From assembly GCA_938028585.1 (NCBI GenBank), contig CALIZH010000368.1, positions 1 to 27,328 on the forward strand: a stretch of 27,328 nt of DNA, read 5' to 3'. The stretch is from an uncultured Actinomyces sp. (GTDB lineage: Bacteria > Actinomycetota > Actinomycetes > Actinomycetales > Actinomycetaceae). Positions within the stretch are counted from its first letter, which is position 1, and each line of letters opens with the position of its first letter. Position numbers and translations under genes: made by a program. Of the stretch, positions 7,399-15,617 are shown one piece after another. The notes under the pieces are model-generated. The model was not told the DNA's origin. It saw only the letters and a list, made by a program, of their open reading frames with translations, and searched no databases.

Positions 7399-8324
7399 AA
7401 CCCGAGGTTTCACGCGCGGTATTGGAGGCTCCCGGGCCCTGGGTTCACCGTAGGATCTCAGCCTCGGGAGCGTCCTTCCACGTCGCCGACGCGGGACCAG
7501 AGGATGCCTCTTTTGCGGTTATCCTCCTTCACTCATTCCCGATGACCTGGTGGACGTGGCGGGAGGTTATTCCCGCCTTCACACAGGCCGGTATCCGCAC
7601 CATCGCAATGGATCTTCGAGGCTTTGGCACCTCCGATCTTGCTCCGGGAGAAGTCGAGCTCACCCAGCTGGCGACGGACGTCGCTGGCGTGGCCTCGGCA
7701 CTGGGAATTTCTTCCTACACGGTTGTCGGCAACGGAATGGGCGGCGTGGTCGCGTGGATGCTCGGTGCGCTTAAACCCGCGGGCTTGCAGGCGATTGTGC
7801 CGGTGTGTGCCCCTCATCCGCTGGGCCTGCACTTCCTGCGTGGTCTTTCTTCCCGAGGCCGAGGCCGCTGGTTCTCAACCCTGCTATCGCGCCGTCCTCG
7901 CGTTACCTTCTTTACGTCGCGCTCAGCATGGATCGACCGTTCAATCTCTCAGTGGGCTGCGCCTTTTAACCGCGAGGAAATGCTAGAGAATGCGGAAGTC
8001 TACCGCGAGGCTCTTTCCCGTCACATCGCGGTTCGCTCCGCATGGGAGTCACTGCGGGCAACATTTAGGCCCTCATTTAGCTCAAAGAATGTTCTGACGC
8101 GGAGCGTGACGGTACCCGTGCTTTCGATTCAGGCGCGCGACGACGGTTTATGGTCGCACGTTGATTTTGCTGATGATGTCCAAGCGACCAGCGGCGAATT
8201 CACCATGCGTGCAGTCGGCGAATGCGGCCATTTCCCACAGGAAGAAAACCCTCAGGCTCTGATCCACGCGATCCTTCCTTTCATTCAGGAATCCGTTCGC
8301 TTCGCAGCGGAGAGTCAACTCTAA
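7395..8324 (+). CDS. EphE-like alpha/beta hydrolase fold protein lacking the nucleophile
   Basis: The 309-residue sequence is a clear alpha/beta hydrolase: oxyanion-hole region LLHSFPMTWWTW (44-55), strand/turn MDLRGFGTSD (72-81), elbow VVGNGMGGVVAW (110-121), acid region ARDDGLWS (about 247-254) and histidine region GECGHFPQEE (275-284, H279). In the elbow the residue that should be the nucleophile (Ser in GHSMGG, Asp in epoxide hydrolases) is Gly114, so classic catalysis is unlikely. Its place between a membrane protein gene and crp matches EphE (Rv3670) as I recall it. GTG is the start because it overlaps the upstream stop by four bases. It may be a non-catalytic scaffold or use another mechanism. 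Confidence 0.85.
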   Translation: MKPEVSRAVLEAPGPWVHRRISASGASFHVADAGPEDASFAVILLHSFPMTWWTWREVIPAFTQAGIRTIAMDLRGFGTSDLAPGEVELTQLATDVAGVASALGISSYTVVGNGMGGVVAWMLGALKPAGLQAIVPVCAPHPLGLHFLRGLSSRGRGRWFSTLLSRRPRVTFFTSRSAWIDRSISQWAAPFNREEMLENAEVYREALSRHIAVRSAWESLRATFRPSFSSKNVLTRSVTVPVLSIQARDDGLWSHVDFADDVQATSGEFTMRAVGECGHFPQEENPQALIHAILPFIQESVRFAAESQL

Positions 8325-8356
8325 AGAAACGAATTTGCGCAAACTGTGTGCAAATA

Positions 8357-8385
8357 TGTGATTTAGACCGTTCACCGTGCATAAT
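8357..8385 (+). promoter_or_regulatory. Possible crp promoter
   Basis: In the 181-bp gap before crp, CATAAT (8380-8385) is a plausible -10 element with a weak -35 (TGTGAT, 8357-8362) 17 bp upstream, predicting a leader of about 110 bases. Just downstream lies the inverted repeat ATAGT/ACTAT (8384-8397), and upstream a perfect 10-bp palindrome TTTGCGCAAA (8334-8343). No canonical Crp site with a 6-bp spacer was found. Confidence 0.3.
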
Positions 8386-8505
8386 AGTTACGACTATCAC
8401 ACGGTGGCTCTTTTGTGCTGGGCTGCCGTCTTACATGATTAGGACAGCTCAGTAGTCGGCGGCGCATGCTAGCGGCGCTCGCGAATAGAACGGAGTTCCG
8501 GCTTT

Positions 8506-9189
8506 ATGTATGGAGATGCAAACTTCATCAACCAAGTCCCGCTCTTCAGTGGACTCGATGAGGCGCAACAGGCATCGCTGCAGCAGAAGATGGGTCAAAC
8601 AACACTGCGACGCGGCGAAACCCTCTTCGAAGAAGGCGATCTTGGTGACCGTCTGTACATCGTGACCGAAGGCAAAGTAAAGCTGGGCCACACCTCGAAT
8701 GACGGCCGCGAGTCCCTGCTTGCAGTCCTTGGTCCCGGCGAAATCCTTGGTGAGCTGACGCTCTTTGATCCGGGCCCGCGCTCGACCACCGCAACTGCCG
8801 TATCTCCCGCAACCCTGCTGCACCTGCTGCACAGCGACCTCATGGAGATCGTCGAAGCGAACCCGACTCTGGCCAAGCACATGCTCCGCGCACTGGCCCA
8901 GCGCCTGCGTCGTACGAACGAATCGCTTTCCGATCTGGTCTTCTCCGACGTCCCCGGCCGCGTTGCTAAAGCACTGCTCGATCTTGCAGATCGTTTTGGT
9001 ACGGCAACCGATAAGGGCATCCACGTTCCTCACGACCTCACTCAGGAAGAACTGGCCCAGCTGGTCGGCGCTTCGCGTGAAACTGTCAACAAGTCCTTGG
9101 CGGATTTCGTTTCGCGCGGTTGGATCCGTCTAGAAGGTCGTGCGGTTACGCTGCTTGACGTCGATCGTCTGGCACGCCGCGCACGCTAA
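8506..9189 (+). CDS. crp: Crp/GlxR family cAMP-responsive transcription regulator
   Basis: This 227-residue protein is the global cyclic-nucleotide regulator of the GlxR/Rv3676 group. The N-terminal nucleotide-binding barrel covers about 10-115, with the phosphate-binding cassette GELTLFDPGPRSTTATA near 82-98. The C-terminal winged helix-turn-helix (about 150-222) contains LTQEELAQLVGASRETVNKSLADF, and the protein ends in RLARRAR as GlxR-type proteins do. Length matches the family (about 224-227). ACGGAG lies about 10 bases before the ATG. It is followed directly by a strong terminator, so it is probably monocistronic. Neighbouring whiB and ponA2 fit the mycobacterial order. Confidence 0.95.
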   Translation: MYGDANFINQVPLFSGLDEAQQASLQQKMGQTTLRRGETLFEEGDLGDRLYIVTEGKVKLGHTSNDGRESLLAVLGPGEILGELTLFDPGPRSTTATAVSPATLLHLLHSDLMEIVEANPTLAKHMLRALAQRLRRTNESLSDLVFSDVPGRVAKALLDLADRFGTATDKGIHVPHDLTQEELAQLVGASRETVNKSLADFVSRGWIRLEGRAVTLLDVDRLARRAR

Positions 9190-9207
9190 TCTTTAGCCCA
9201 ATGCCTT

Positions 9208-9242
9208 CGGGGCCGAGCAGGTTTATCACCTGCTCGGCCCCG
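9208..9242. terminator. Strong hairpin terminator after crp
   Basis: A perfect 15-bp stem (CGGGGCCGAGCAGGT with ACCTGCTCGGCCCCG) with the loop TTATC lies 18 bp after the crp stop and is followed by ATAGTTTATT. It also lies 30 bp after the converging minus-strand DUF4177-like gene and can serve both directions. Confidence 0.85.
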
Positions 9243-9272
9243 ATAGTTTATTGCGAAGAAATATCCGCAGTA

Positions 9273-9434
9273 TCAGTCTTGCTTCGGACGCTTCAGATAC
9301 GCGACCAAGCTATCTGAACCAGTCGGTCCTGGAACAACTTGGACGAGCTCCCAGCCATCGGCTCCCCACTGATCGAGGATTGCCTTCGTTGCGTGGGTCA
9401 AAAGCGGAATTGTTGCATATTCCCATGTAGTCAT
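9273..9434 (-). CDS. DUF4177-like 53-residue conserved actinobacterial protein
   Basis: A short gene encodes a 53-residue protein beginning MTTWEYATIPLLTHATKAIL and containing GADGWELVQVVPGP and the end VAYLKRPKQD. The WEY...GWELV...Y-K-R pattern is that of the DUF4177-like family. I recall a very similar tiny gene near crp and whiB4 in mycobacteria (possibly Rv3678A). AGGATGG lies about 6 bases before the ATG at 9434. The gene ends at 9273, just before the shared crp terminator, and lies 27 bp downstream of whiB on the same strand, so it is probably co-transcribed with whiB. Function is unknown. Confidence 0.85.
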   Translation of the reverse strand: MTTWEYATIPLLTHATKAILDQWGADGWELVQVVPGPTGSDSLVAYLKRPKQD

Positions 9435-9461
9435 AGCGCCATCCTACGACACTCGCGGCGA

Positions 9462-9842
9462 TTAGCCACGTGCAGCAACAGAAAGTGATGCCTCTCGTAG
9501 TGCCTTGGCATTTGTACGAAGATGTTTCATCGACAAGCTTTGGGGAACTCGCGGTTTGCGCAACTCAACTGCCAGAGGATCTCGAGAGTGCATAAGCCAC
9601 TCACTCCAGTCAGTCTTCTCTGGATAAACGCGCAAAATCACACGGCGTTCGCGTTCGGTAAGACCTCCCCACACCCCGTAGGACATCTGTGATTGCAAGG
9701 CATCTGCAAGGCATTCGAGGCGCACGGGGCATTCCATGCAGCGCATACGAACTTGACGCTGAGCTGCGCCCTGCACAAACAGGGAGTCGGGTTCATCTTC
9801 GGCACACAGGGCATACTCAACCCAATCGTGGTTATCAATCAT
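9462..9842 (-). CDS. WhiB-family iron-sulfur transcription regulator (WhiB4-like)
   Basis: The product is a WhiB protein, a small actinobacterial regulator that holds a redox-sensitive [4Fe-4S] cluster. From the chosen ATG (126 residues) the four cluster cysteines are C13, C35, C38 and C44 (C-x21-C-x2-C-x5-C), followed by the GVWGG turn at 56-60 and a basic C-terminal tail that would contact DNA. The ATG at 9842 is chosen because GGTGGAG lies 6 bases upstream and the resulting length fits WhiB4 (118 residues in M. tuberculosis). Upstream in-frame ATGs at 9863 and 9911 have poorer signals. It is divergent from ponA2, as Rv3681c is from Rv3682. Confidence 0.9.
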   Translation of the reverse strand: MIDNHDWVEYALCAEDEPDSLFVQGAAQRQVRMRCMECPVRLECLADALQSQMSYGVWGGLTERERRVILRVYPEKTDWSEWLMHSRDPLAVELRKPRVPQSLSMKHLRTNAKALREASLSVAARG

Positions 9843-10007
9843 GTGAAACTCCACCCTCTCCATGTGGTCAACATTGACCTCTTCCTCAGAGAGTACACAT
9901 GAAATTTTCATAAGGGAAATTAGGACGGCTTTGGTCCATAATGTGGCAAAGAGACCGAACGTTGACCTAATCCACCTCTTCCTCTCACTTTCCGAGGCCT
10001 CTACACG

Positions 10008-10020
10008 TATCCTGTACCTA
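10008..10020 (+). promoter_or_regulatory. Candidate leaderless promoter of ponA2
   Basis: TATCCT at 10008-10013 ends 6 bases before the ponA2 ATG, the spacing expected if transcription starts at or next to the A of ATG. No Shine-Dalgarno sequence lies upstream. No good -35 element is seen at the usual distance. Confidence 0.3.
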
Positions 10021-12197
10021 TGGCTCAGTCGCATACACGCTTTGTTCGACCCGCACAGCTGGTGGCGCTCTTGCTGTCATTCTTGGCAGCATCAACACTT
10101 GTTGGTGTGGTCAGCGCTGGCGTCTTAGTGCCGGCCGTCGGAACCGGTGCAATCACGGCGAAAGCAGGGATGGAGATCTTCGACGAGATCCCCACCGACA
10201 TCCAGGTTGTCTCTCCAGCGACCGAGTCCACCATGCTCGATACGAACGGCCAAGTGATTGCCCGTTTCTACGATAAGCAGCGCATTGTCATCCCCTCGGA
10301 CAAAATCGCACCCATCATGAAGAAGGCAATCGTCGCCATTGAAGACCGACGCTTCTTCGAACACCACGGTGTCGACCCCACGGGTATTGCCCGCGCAATG
10401 GTCAACAACCTCGGTGATGACGGCGGGAAGCAGGGCGCATCGACCATTACCCAGCAATACATCCGTAACGCCTTAGCCGAAAAGGGTTACATGGAAGGCG
10501 ATGCCGACCAGGTCGAAGCCGCAACCGAGCAAACCACCGAACGTAAACTTCGCGAAATCAAGTACGCGCTTGCCGTCGAAAAGCAAATGGATAAGGACCA
10601 GATCCTCACTGGCTACTTGAATATCGCGCCTTTCGGTCCCATCACTTATGGCGTTGAGGCTGCCTCTCGGCTCTACTTCTCCAAGTCCGCCAACGAACTG
10701 ACGATCGGCGAAGCCGCACTCCTAGCCGGCCTCGTCCAGTCCCCCGTTCAGTACAACCCTCTTCAGCACCCCGAGGCCGCGCAGGAGCGCCGTAATACCG
10801 TCCTTTCCGTCATGGCTGACCAGGGCGTCATTACCGAGGCCGAAGAAGCCGAAGCAAAGGCCGTGAACGTGAGCGACATGCTTCACCCCACTCAGATTCG
10901 AGAGGGTTGTTCGGGTGCTGGCGATGAAAATGCCTACTTCTGTTCCTATGCAGTACGCCAGTTCCTTGCCGATAGCGCATTCGGTAAGACCTCTATTGAG
11001 CGTGAGCGTCTTCTTAAGACCGGTGGCCTGACCATCCGTACGACTCTTGATCCGAAGAAGCAGCATGCCGCCTATGAAGCCTTAACGAAGACCATTCCAC
11101 CCAACGATGCTTCTGGTTTGGACGATGCCTTGGTCTCTCTGGTCCCCCAGACAGGCGAAGTTGTCGCCATGGCCCAAAATACTGTCTACGGCGTGGGTGA
11201 AGACGAAACGATGTCGAACTATTCGGCTGATGGTTCATTCCAGGTCGGATCAACCTTCAAGGTCTTTGTCTTGGCCGAATGGTATAAGGAAGGTCGCTCG
11301 GGCTATGAAACCATCGATGGGCGAACGAACTTCCCCAATGGCTCCTTCAAGTGTGATGGCGAGCCCGTCCACACTGAAAGCTGGCACGTTGTCGACTTGG
11401 CGGGCAAAGACGGTGCTTTCAATGTCATCGGCGCAACCGGTATTTCGGTGAACCACTCCTTCGTCAACATGGCGTCCAAGCTCAACTTCTGCAATATCTT
11501 CCAAGTCGCGGCCGATATGGGCATTGATGACGGAAACGGCGAACCAATCTTGGCTGTGCCCGGTAACATCTTGGGCTCCAGTTCTGCTTCACCGCTGAAC
11601 ATGGCACGCGCTTTCGCAACCTTCGTCAATGACGGCAAGATGTGCCAACCCTACTCGATCGCCAAGGTCACTGACCGCCAAGAGAACGTTCTTAAGGAAG
11701 GTTCTGCGAACTGCAAGCAGGTCATCGATTCGCAGGTCGCCCAAAAGGTTGCAACAACCCTGACGAAGTCGGCAAGCCAGTACTACACGGCTACGCGCTT
11801 GTCGGGCGGTCGCCAATTCGCCGCTAAGTCTGGTACAACCGACTACTCAGCAAACACGTGGCTGACCGGATCGACCGCCGAGCTCACCACCGCGACGTGG
11901 GTTGGTCACGGCAACGCCTCGACGACCCCGGTTCAAAACGTTCGCATTAACGGACGCTACTACTCGCGAATCTTCGGTGAAACCTTCGTTGGTCAAAACA
12001 TTTGGGCGCCATATATGAGCACAGCTCTGGAGGGGACACCCAACCAGCCCATGCCCAATGCGAATATCGGAACCCCTCAGGCCGCACCTCGCCAAACTCA
12101 AGCTCCTACTCCCAGTGCAGCTCCTGCCCCGCAACAAAATCCGCAGGGCCAGCAACAACCCGGAGACAACGATGATGATGACGATGGGGATGAGTAA
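10020..12197 (+). CDS. ponA2: Class A penicillin-binding protein (PonA2-like, bifunctional)
   Basis: This 725-residue enzyme polymerises and crosslinks peptidoglycan outside the membrane. A short cytoplasmic N-terminus and one membrane helix (about 14-40) precede the GT51 glycosyltransferase domain with EDRRFFEHHG (E108 catalytic) and GASTITQQ (139-146). The transpeptidase domain has STFK (S411 nucleophile), SVN (476-478) and KSGT (603-606). The C-terminus is a Gln/Pro/Ala-rich stretch ending in a run of Asp. The PASTA domain of mycobacterial PonA2 is absent. It is divergent from whiB and is followed after 3 bp by the phosphoesterase gene. The ATG may be leaderless. Confidence 0.93.
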   Translation: MAQSHTRFVRPAQLVALLLSFLAASTLVGVVSAGVLVPAVGTGAITAKAGMEIFDEIPTDIQVVSPATESTMLDTNGQVIARFYDKQRIVIPSDKIAPIMKKAIVAIEDRRFFEHHGVDPTGIARAMVNNLGDDGGKQGASTITQQYIRNALAEKGYMEGDADQVEAATEQTTERKLREIKYALAVEKQMDKDQILTGYLNIAPFGPITYGVEAASRLYFSKSANELTIGEAALLAGLVQSPVQYNPLQHPEAAQERRNTVLSVMADQGVITEAEEAEAKAVNVSDMLHPTQIREGCSGAGDENAYFCSYAVRQFLADSAFGKTSIERERLLKTGGLTIRTTLDPKKQHAAYEALTKTIPPNDASGLDDALVSLVPQTGEVVAMAQNTVYGVGEDETMSNYSADGSFQVGSTFKVFVLAEWYKEGRSGYETIDGRTNFPNGSFKCDGEPVHTESWHVVDLAGKDGAFNVIGATGISVNHSFVNMASKLNFCNIFQVAADMGIDDGNGEPILAVPGNILGSSSASPLNMARAFATFVNDGKMCQPYSIAKVTDRQENVLKEGSANCKQVIDSQVAQKVATTLTKSASQYYTATRLSGGRQFAAKSGTTDYSANTWLTGSTAELTTATWVGHGNASTTPVQNVRINGRYYSRIFGETFVGQNIWAPYMSTALEGTPNQPMPNANIGTPQAAPRQTQAPTPSAAPAPQQNPQGQQQPGDNDDDDDGDE

Positions 12198-12200
12198 GAA

Positions 12201-13181
12201 ATGACTTCACATCGACTCGTCAAGCACGCATTCCGCGGCGCAGCCGCCCTTGCTCTGGGTGGTACCGCGGCTCTTGCCTGGGGAAGTGTCGAGCGGCGTC
12301 GACCTGTCCTTCGCCACTACGATGTCCCGCTTTCAGCACTGTCAACACCCATGTTGCGCAGTCATCACCGAATGGCGAAGGTCCTCCATTTCTCTGATCT
12401 ACACCTTTTCGCAGGCCAAGAATTTCTTCTCGATTTCCTGCAAGAGATTCGCGATACCGAGCAATTCGACTACGTGATCTCTACCGGAGATAACTTCGGC
12501 AGTCCTGATGCGCTGGAAATGGTGATCCAGGCACACGAAATTTTCTCTGATTTCCCTGGAGCTTTTGTTTTTGGTTCAAACGACTACTACTCGCCGAAAC
12601 CCAAGAGCTGGACTCGCTACCTTCGGCCTCGTGAATCAGGAAAGGTCGAGCGCTCGGTAGACCTGCCGTGGACCGAACTTGCTGCGCACCTGCGCACGAT
12701 GGGCTGGGCGGATTTATCGAATTCTTCGGCACTTGTGGAGCCTTACCAGACGGAGACCACAACCGACGTCGACGAGTTCAGCTACACACCTGCTCCTCTT
12801 GCTCTGCTGGGTGTCGATGACCCGCACATTAACCGCGACTCCATCACTGGGCTATCGCAAAGTTGGCTATCCTCTGGAGCAATTCGCATGGGTGTGACCC
12901 ATGCGCCCTACACGCGCGTGCTCGACTCAATGACCCACTTGGGTGCAGAAGTGATCCTTGCAGGCCACACTCACGGTGGTCAGATTGGGCTCCCTGGTGT
13001 GACCTCCCTGGTAACCAATTGCGATCTTCCCCGCGAGTTTGGCAAGGGATTGCACGTATGGGAGACCAGTGCCAGCGAGAATGCATGGCTGCACGTCTCC
13101 GCGGGCTTAGGTACCTCCCCTTACGCTCGGGTGCGTATCGCCACCCGCCCCGAGGCCTCGATCCTGACAATTCACGACTGA
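12201..13181 (+). CDS. Calcineurin-like metallophosphoesterase (Rv3683-type, membrane-anchored)
   Basis: The 326-residue protein has the binuclear-metal phosphoesterase motifs in order: HFSDLHL (63-69), STGDNFG (about 94-100), GSNDYY (about 124-129, replacing the usual GNHD), THAPYTR, and GHTHGGQIGLPG (255-266). A hydrophobic segment at about 12-28 should anchor it to the membrane, as in YkuE/Rv3683 relatives, which act on envelope-related substrates or cyclic phosphates. The ATG is 3 bp after ponA2 with GGGGATGAG upstream, so it is in the ponA2 operon and may act in envelope metabolism. The Asn-Asp instead of Asn-His-Asp in motif III is a small deviation. Confidence 0.9.
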   Translation: MTSHRLVKHAFRGAAALALGGTAALAWGSVERRRPVLRHYDVPLSALSTPMLRSHHRMAKVLHFSDLHLFAGQEFLLDFLQEIRDTEQFDYVISTGDNFGSPDALEMVIQAHEIFSDFPGAFVFGSNDYYSPKPKSWTRYLRPRESGKVERSVDLPWTELAAHLRTMGWADLSNSSALVEPYQTETTTDVDEFSYTPAPLALLGVDDPHINRDSITGLSQSWLSSGAIRMGVTHAPYTRVLDSMTHLGAEVILAGHTHGGQIGLPGVTSLVTNCDLPREFGKGLHVWETSASENAWLHVSAGLGTSPYARVRIATRPEASILTIHD

Positions 13182-13224
13182 ACACTGGAAACGGGCACGA
13201 CTCCAGACCTTCGCGTACAAAATT

Positions 13225-13252
13225 TTGCGCACCGGCTTTGGACGGCTATACT
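13225..13252 (+). promoter_or_regulatory. Promoter of tRNA-Pro
   Basis: TTGCGC (13225-13230) and TATACT (13247-13252) are separated by 16 bp; the predicted transcription start is a few bases before the tRNA 5' end at 13263. Confidence 0.6.
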
Positions 13253-13262
13253 CAAACGGTCA

Positions 13263-13336
<74 letters not shown>

Positions 13337-13343
13337 CGTGATT

Positions 13344-13375
13344 CCCGCAGCATTGTTTGGTGCTGCGGGTTTTTT
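13344..13375 (+). terminator. Intrinsic terminator after tRNA-Pro
   Basis: A perfect 9-bp stem (CCCGCAGCA with TGCTGCGGG) with an 8-base loop is followed directly by six Ts, 7 bp after the tRNA. Confidence 0.95.
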
Positions 13376-13446
13376 CTACCCGTTACACAATCCCATCTCC
13401 CGCACCGTCGCGCGCATCTGTTTGAAACGGCTGATAGCGTGACCTT

Positions 13447-14214
13447 ATGAACGCTTCTCGACCCGCTTCTTCTCGACCCTTCCTGGTGGCGGTGTGCCGA
13501 CCAGACGGCATTCTTGCTCGAGATGAACTGGCGTCGATGAAGGCAATCGGTCAGCTCAGTGACAGTGATCTACATCCACTTCCTTTGGTTGATGCCGCTT
13601 CGCCGCACCCGGCCAGTGATATCGATTTGGATCAGTATTCGGGTGTCATCATTACCGGCTCTCCTTTCGGTTTCGAACACCCTCATGAGCAGAAAACCCC
13701 CGAGCACCTTCGAGTTGAAGAACGCATCGATGCCTTGACCTCCATCCTTCTGGAGCGCGATTTCCCAACTTTCGGCATCTGTTTTGGCTTGCAATCCCTG
13801 GCTCGAGCCTCGGGAGCACCCATCGTTGAGGGCTTCTCTGAAGATCTTCAGGCACCTGAAATTTCCTTGACCGAGGCCGGACTTGCCGACCCCCTGACCG
13901 GCACGCTTCCACCAAAATTCCACGCCTACACCGGCCACGCCGATGCAATTGGATCTATTCCACAGGGAGCCGAACTTCTGGCGACCGGAACTCGCTGCCA
14001 CGTCCAGATCCTCCGCTGGGGAAAGAACATCTACGGCACGCAATTTCACCCAGAAATTACGCGAGATGGCATGCACCTACGCATTGAGACCTATGGTGAC
14101 ACCTACTATCCTGCAGAAGAGAAACCCGCGGTAGTTGCGCGCTGCGACGCTGCGAATACTCAACCCGCACACGACCTATTGGCATCCTTTATCCACCGCT
14201 ACCAACAAGCTTGA
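13447..14214 (+). CDS. Class I glutamine amidotransferase-like protein
   Basis: The 255-residue protein is a stand-alone GATase1 domain of the kind related to the GuaA amidotransferase. It has ITGSPFGFEHP (oxyanion-strand region, about 69-79), the nucleophile elbow FGICFGLQ with C112, and the His-Glu pair in YGTQFHPEI (H201, E203). All three catalytic residues are present, so glutamine or gamma-glutamyl hydrolysis is likely; the partner or substrate is unknown. The next gene, a glutamate-cysteine-ligase-like enzyme, starts 12 bp later, so the two probably work on a gamma-glutamyl compound. No Shine-Dalgarno sequence is obvious before the ATG, which suggests a short-leader mRNA. Confidence 0.88.
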   Translation: MNASRPASSRPFLVAVCRPDGILARDELASMKAIGQLSDSDLHPLPLVDAASPHPASDIDLDQYSGVIITGSPFGFEHPHEQKTPEHLRVEERIDALTSILLERDFPTFGICFGLQSLARASGAPIVEGFSEDLQAPEISLTEAGLADPLTGTLPPKFHAYTGHADAIGSIPQGAELLATGTRCHVQILRWGKNIYGTQFHPEITRDGMHLRIETYGDTYYPAEEKPAVVARCDAANTQPAHDLLASFIHRYQQA

Positions 14215-14226
14215 GCAAGGGGAGCT

Positions 14227-15423
14227 ATGGCCATCTCGTTCGCACAATCTGAACGTTCAACACTCGGTGTTGAGTGGGAACTCCAGCTCATCGATATCGA
14301 CTCTGAGGACCTCCGCCAATGTGCGCAGGCAATCATCACTCAAGTCTGCGCGCAATATCCGGGAAATACGCTTGTTCACGGTGAAATGCTGCGCAATACA
14401 GTGGAGTTAGTTTCTCGCAAACAGACTCGTGTCCGCGACGCCATTGCTGATCTCAATGAGGGCTTAGAGATGCTTGAGCCAATCACATCGGCACTTCGCG
14501 TCGACCTCACAAGCGCTGGATCTCACCCATTTGCCAACCCTGCACACCAGCGAGTTTCAGATTCGAAACGCTATGCCGAATTGGTCAATCGCACCCAGTT
14601 CTGGGGCCGCCAAATGCTGATTTTTGGCACGCATGTTCACGTTGGGATTGAGGATCGCGCCAAAGTTCTTCCTCTTCTTGCTTTCCTCTCGACTCAGCTC
14701 GGACGAATCCAAGCGCTGACGGCCTCGTCACCCTATTGGGCGGGAACGGACACGGGCTACTGCGACAATCGCGCGATGGTTTTCCAGCAGCTTCCCACTG
14801 CGGGTGTCCCTCAGCTGTTTACCCGCTGGGAGGAATTGGAACATTACACTCGCGACATGATGCACACCGGTATCATTTCGAATTTTGATGAGATTCGTTG
14901 GGATATTCGCCCCTCGCCCAGACTTGGCACGCTGGAAGTGCGCGTCTGCGATTCTTCCAGCAACGCGGCTGAAATTGGAGCGATTGCCGCACTTATTCAC
15001 TGCTTGGTTGAATACGGTTCACGTGCTCTTGATCGAGGCGAAGAGCTTCCAACCACCTCACCGTGGTTCTTGGCTGAAAACAAGTGGCGTGCGGCGCGTT
15101 ACGGAATGGATGCCATTTTGATCGAAGACATCCACGGCAATGAGCGTCACATCGACGAGCTGCTGGATGAAACAATTGAAAAGCTGCGCCCTGTTGCTGA
15201 GGACCTCGATTGCGCAGAAGAGTTGGATTTCATTTCAACGATGCGCAGCATTGGTGTGGGTTATCAGCGTCAGAAGGCGGTTGCCGATGCTTGCGACAGT
15301 CTCGAGGCCGTTGTTTCGCACCTGCGCGCCGAGACTCGCGCCGGCCGTCCACTTGATCCGCGGGTGACCATCGACGCCTTTACGGAAGGTGCACACACCC
15401 CTCGTTCGGGGAACCACAACTAA
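14227..15423 (+). CDS. GCS2-type carboxylate-amine ligase / glutamate-cysteine ligase family
   Basis: The 398-residue product starts with the family signature TLGVEWELQLID (about residues 12-23) and contains GTHVHVGIED (about 138-147) and a late WDIRPSPRLGTLEVRVCD strand typical of the GCS2/YbdK family. Members ligate glutamate to an amine or to cysteine with ATP; activity may be gamma-glutamylcysteine synthesis or a related carboxylate-amine ligation. It is slightly longer than YbdK (about 372). AAGGGGAG lies just before the ATG, and it follows the amidotransferase gene by 12 bp. No gshB-like partner is visible nearby, so the final product is open. Confidence 0.85.
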   Translation: MAISFAQSERSTLGVEWELQLIDIDSEDLRQCAQAIITQVCAQYPGNTLVHGEMLRNTVELVSRKQTRVRDAIADLNEGLEMLEPITSALRVDLTSAGSHPFANPAHQRVSDSKRYAELVNRTQFWGRQMLIFGTHVHVGIEDRAKVLPLLAFLSTQLGRIQALTASSPYWAGTDTGYCDNRAMVFQQLPTAGVPQLFTRWEELEHYTRDMMHTGIISNFDEIRWDIRPSPRLGTLEVRVCDSSSNAAEIGAIAALIHCLVEYGSRALDRGEELPTTSPWFLAENKWRAARYGMDAILIEDIHGNERHIDELLDETIEKLRPVAEDLDCAEELDFISTMRSIGVGYQRQKAVADACDSLEAVVSHLRAETRAGRPLDPRVTIDAFTEGAHTPRSGNHN

Positions 15424-15509
15424 GAACGTCTTAGGTGTTCCGGCACTGCTGGGTATCTGAAATTTCTGGCGGATGCCAAGCCCGACTGCAGCGTGCCAGA
15501 CATACAAAT

Positions 15510-15543
15510 GGGGCGACGCATGCGATCTTCGCTGCGTCGCCCC
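15510..15543. terminator. Bidirectional hairpin terminator
   Basis: GGGGCGACGCA (15510-15520) pairs with TGCGTCGCCCC (15533-15543), with an inner GCGA/TCGC stem. It lies between the converging GCS2 ligase and symporter genes. The tails are only moderately T-rich (ACAAGTTT on plus, CATTTGTATG on minus). Confidence 0.7.
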
Positions 15544-15617
15544 ACAAGTTTCAGGCCGGTACCATTCCGACGCGAAAGTAGAACTGTGATGCTGGCGGGT
15601 ACTTCCTCAGCGCTCGT

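Noticed and set aside
8357..8376. Crp autoregulation site TGTGA...TCAC upstream of crp
   Set aside because: The half-sites are 10 bp apart instead of the 6 bp required by Crp/GlxR operators, and the second half is incomplete.
9462..10034. 190-residue version of the WhiB protein
   Set aside because: The extra 64 N-terminal residues have no family counterpart and overlap ponA2; the ATG at 9842 has a good ribosome-binding sequence and gives the normal length.
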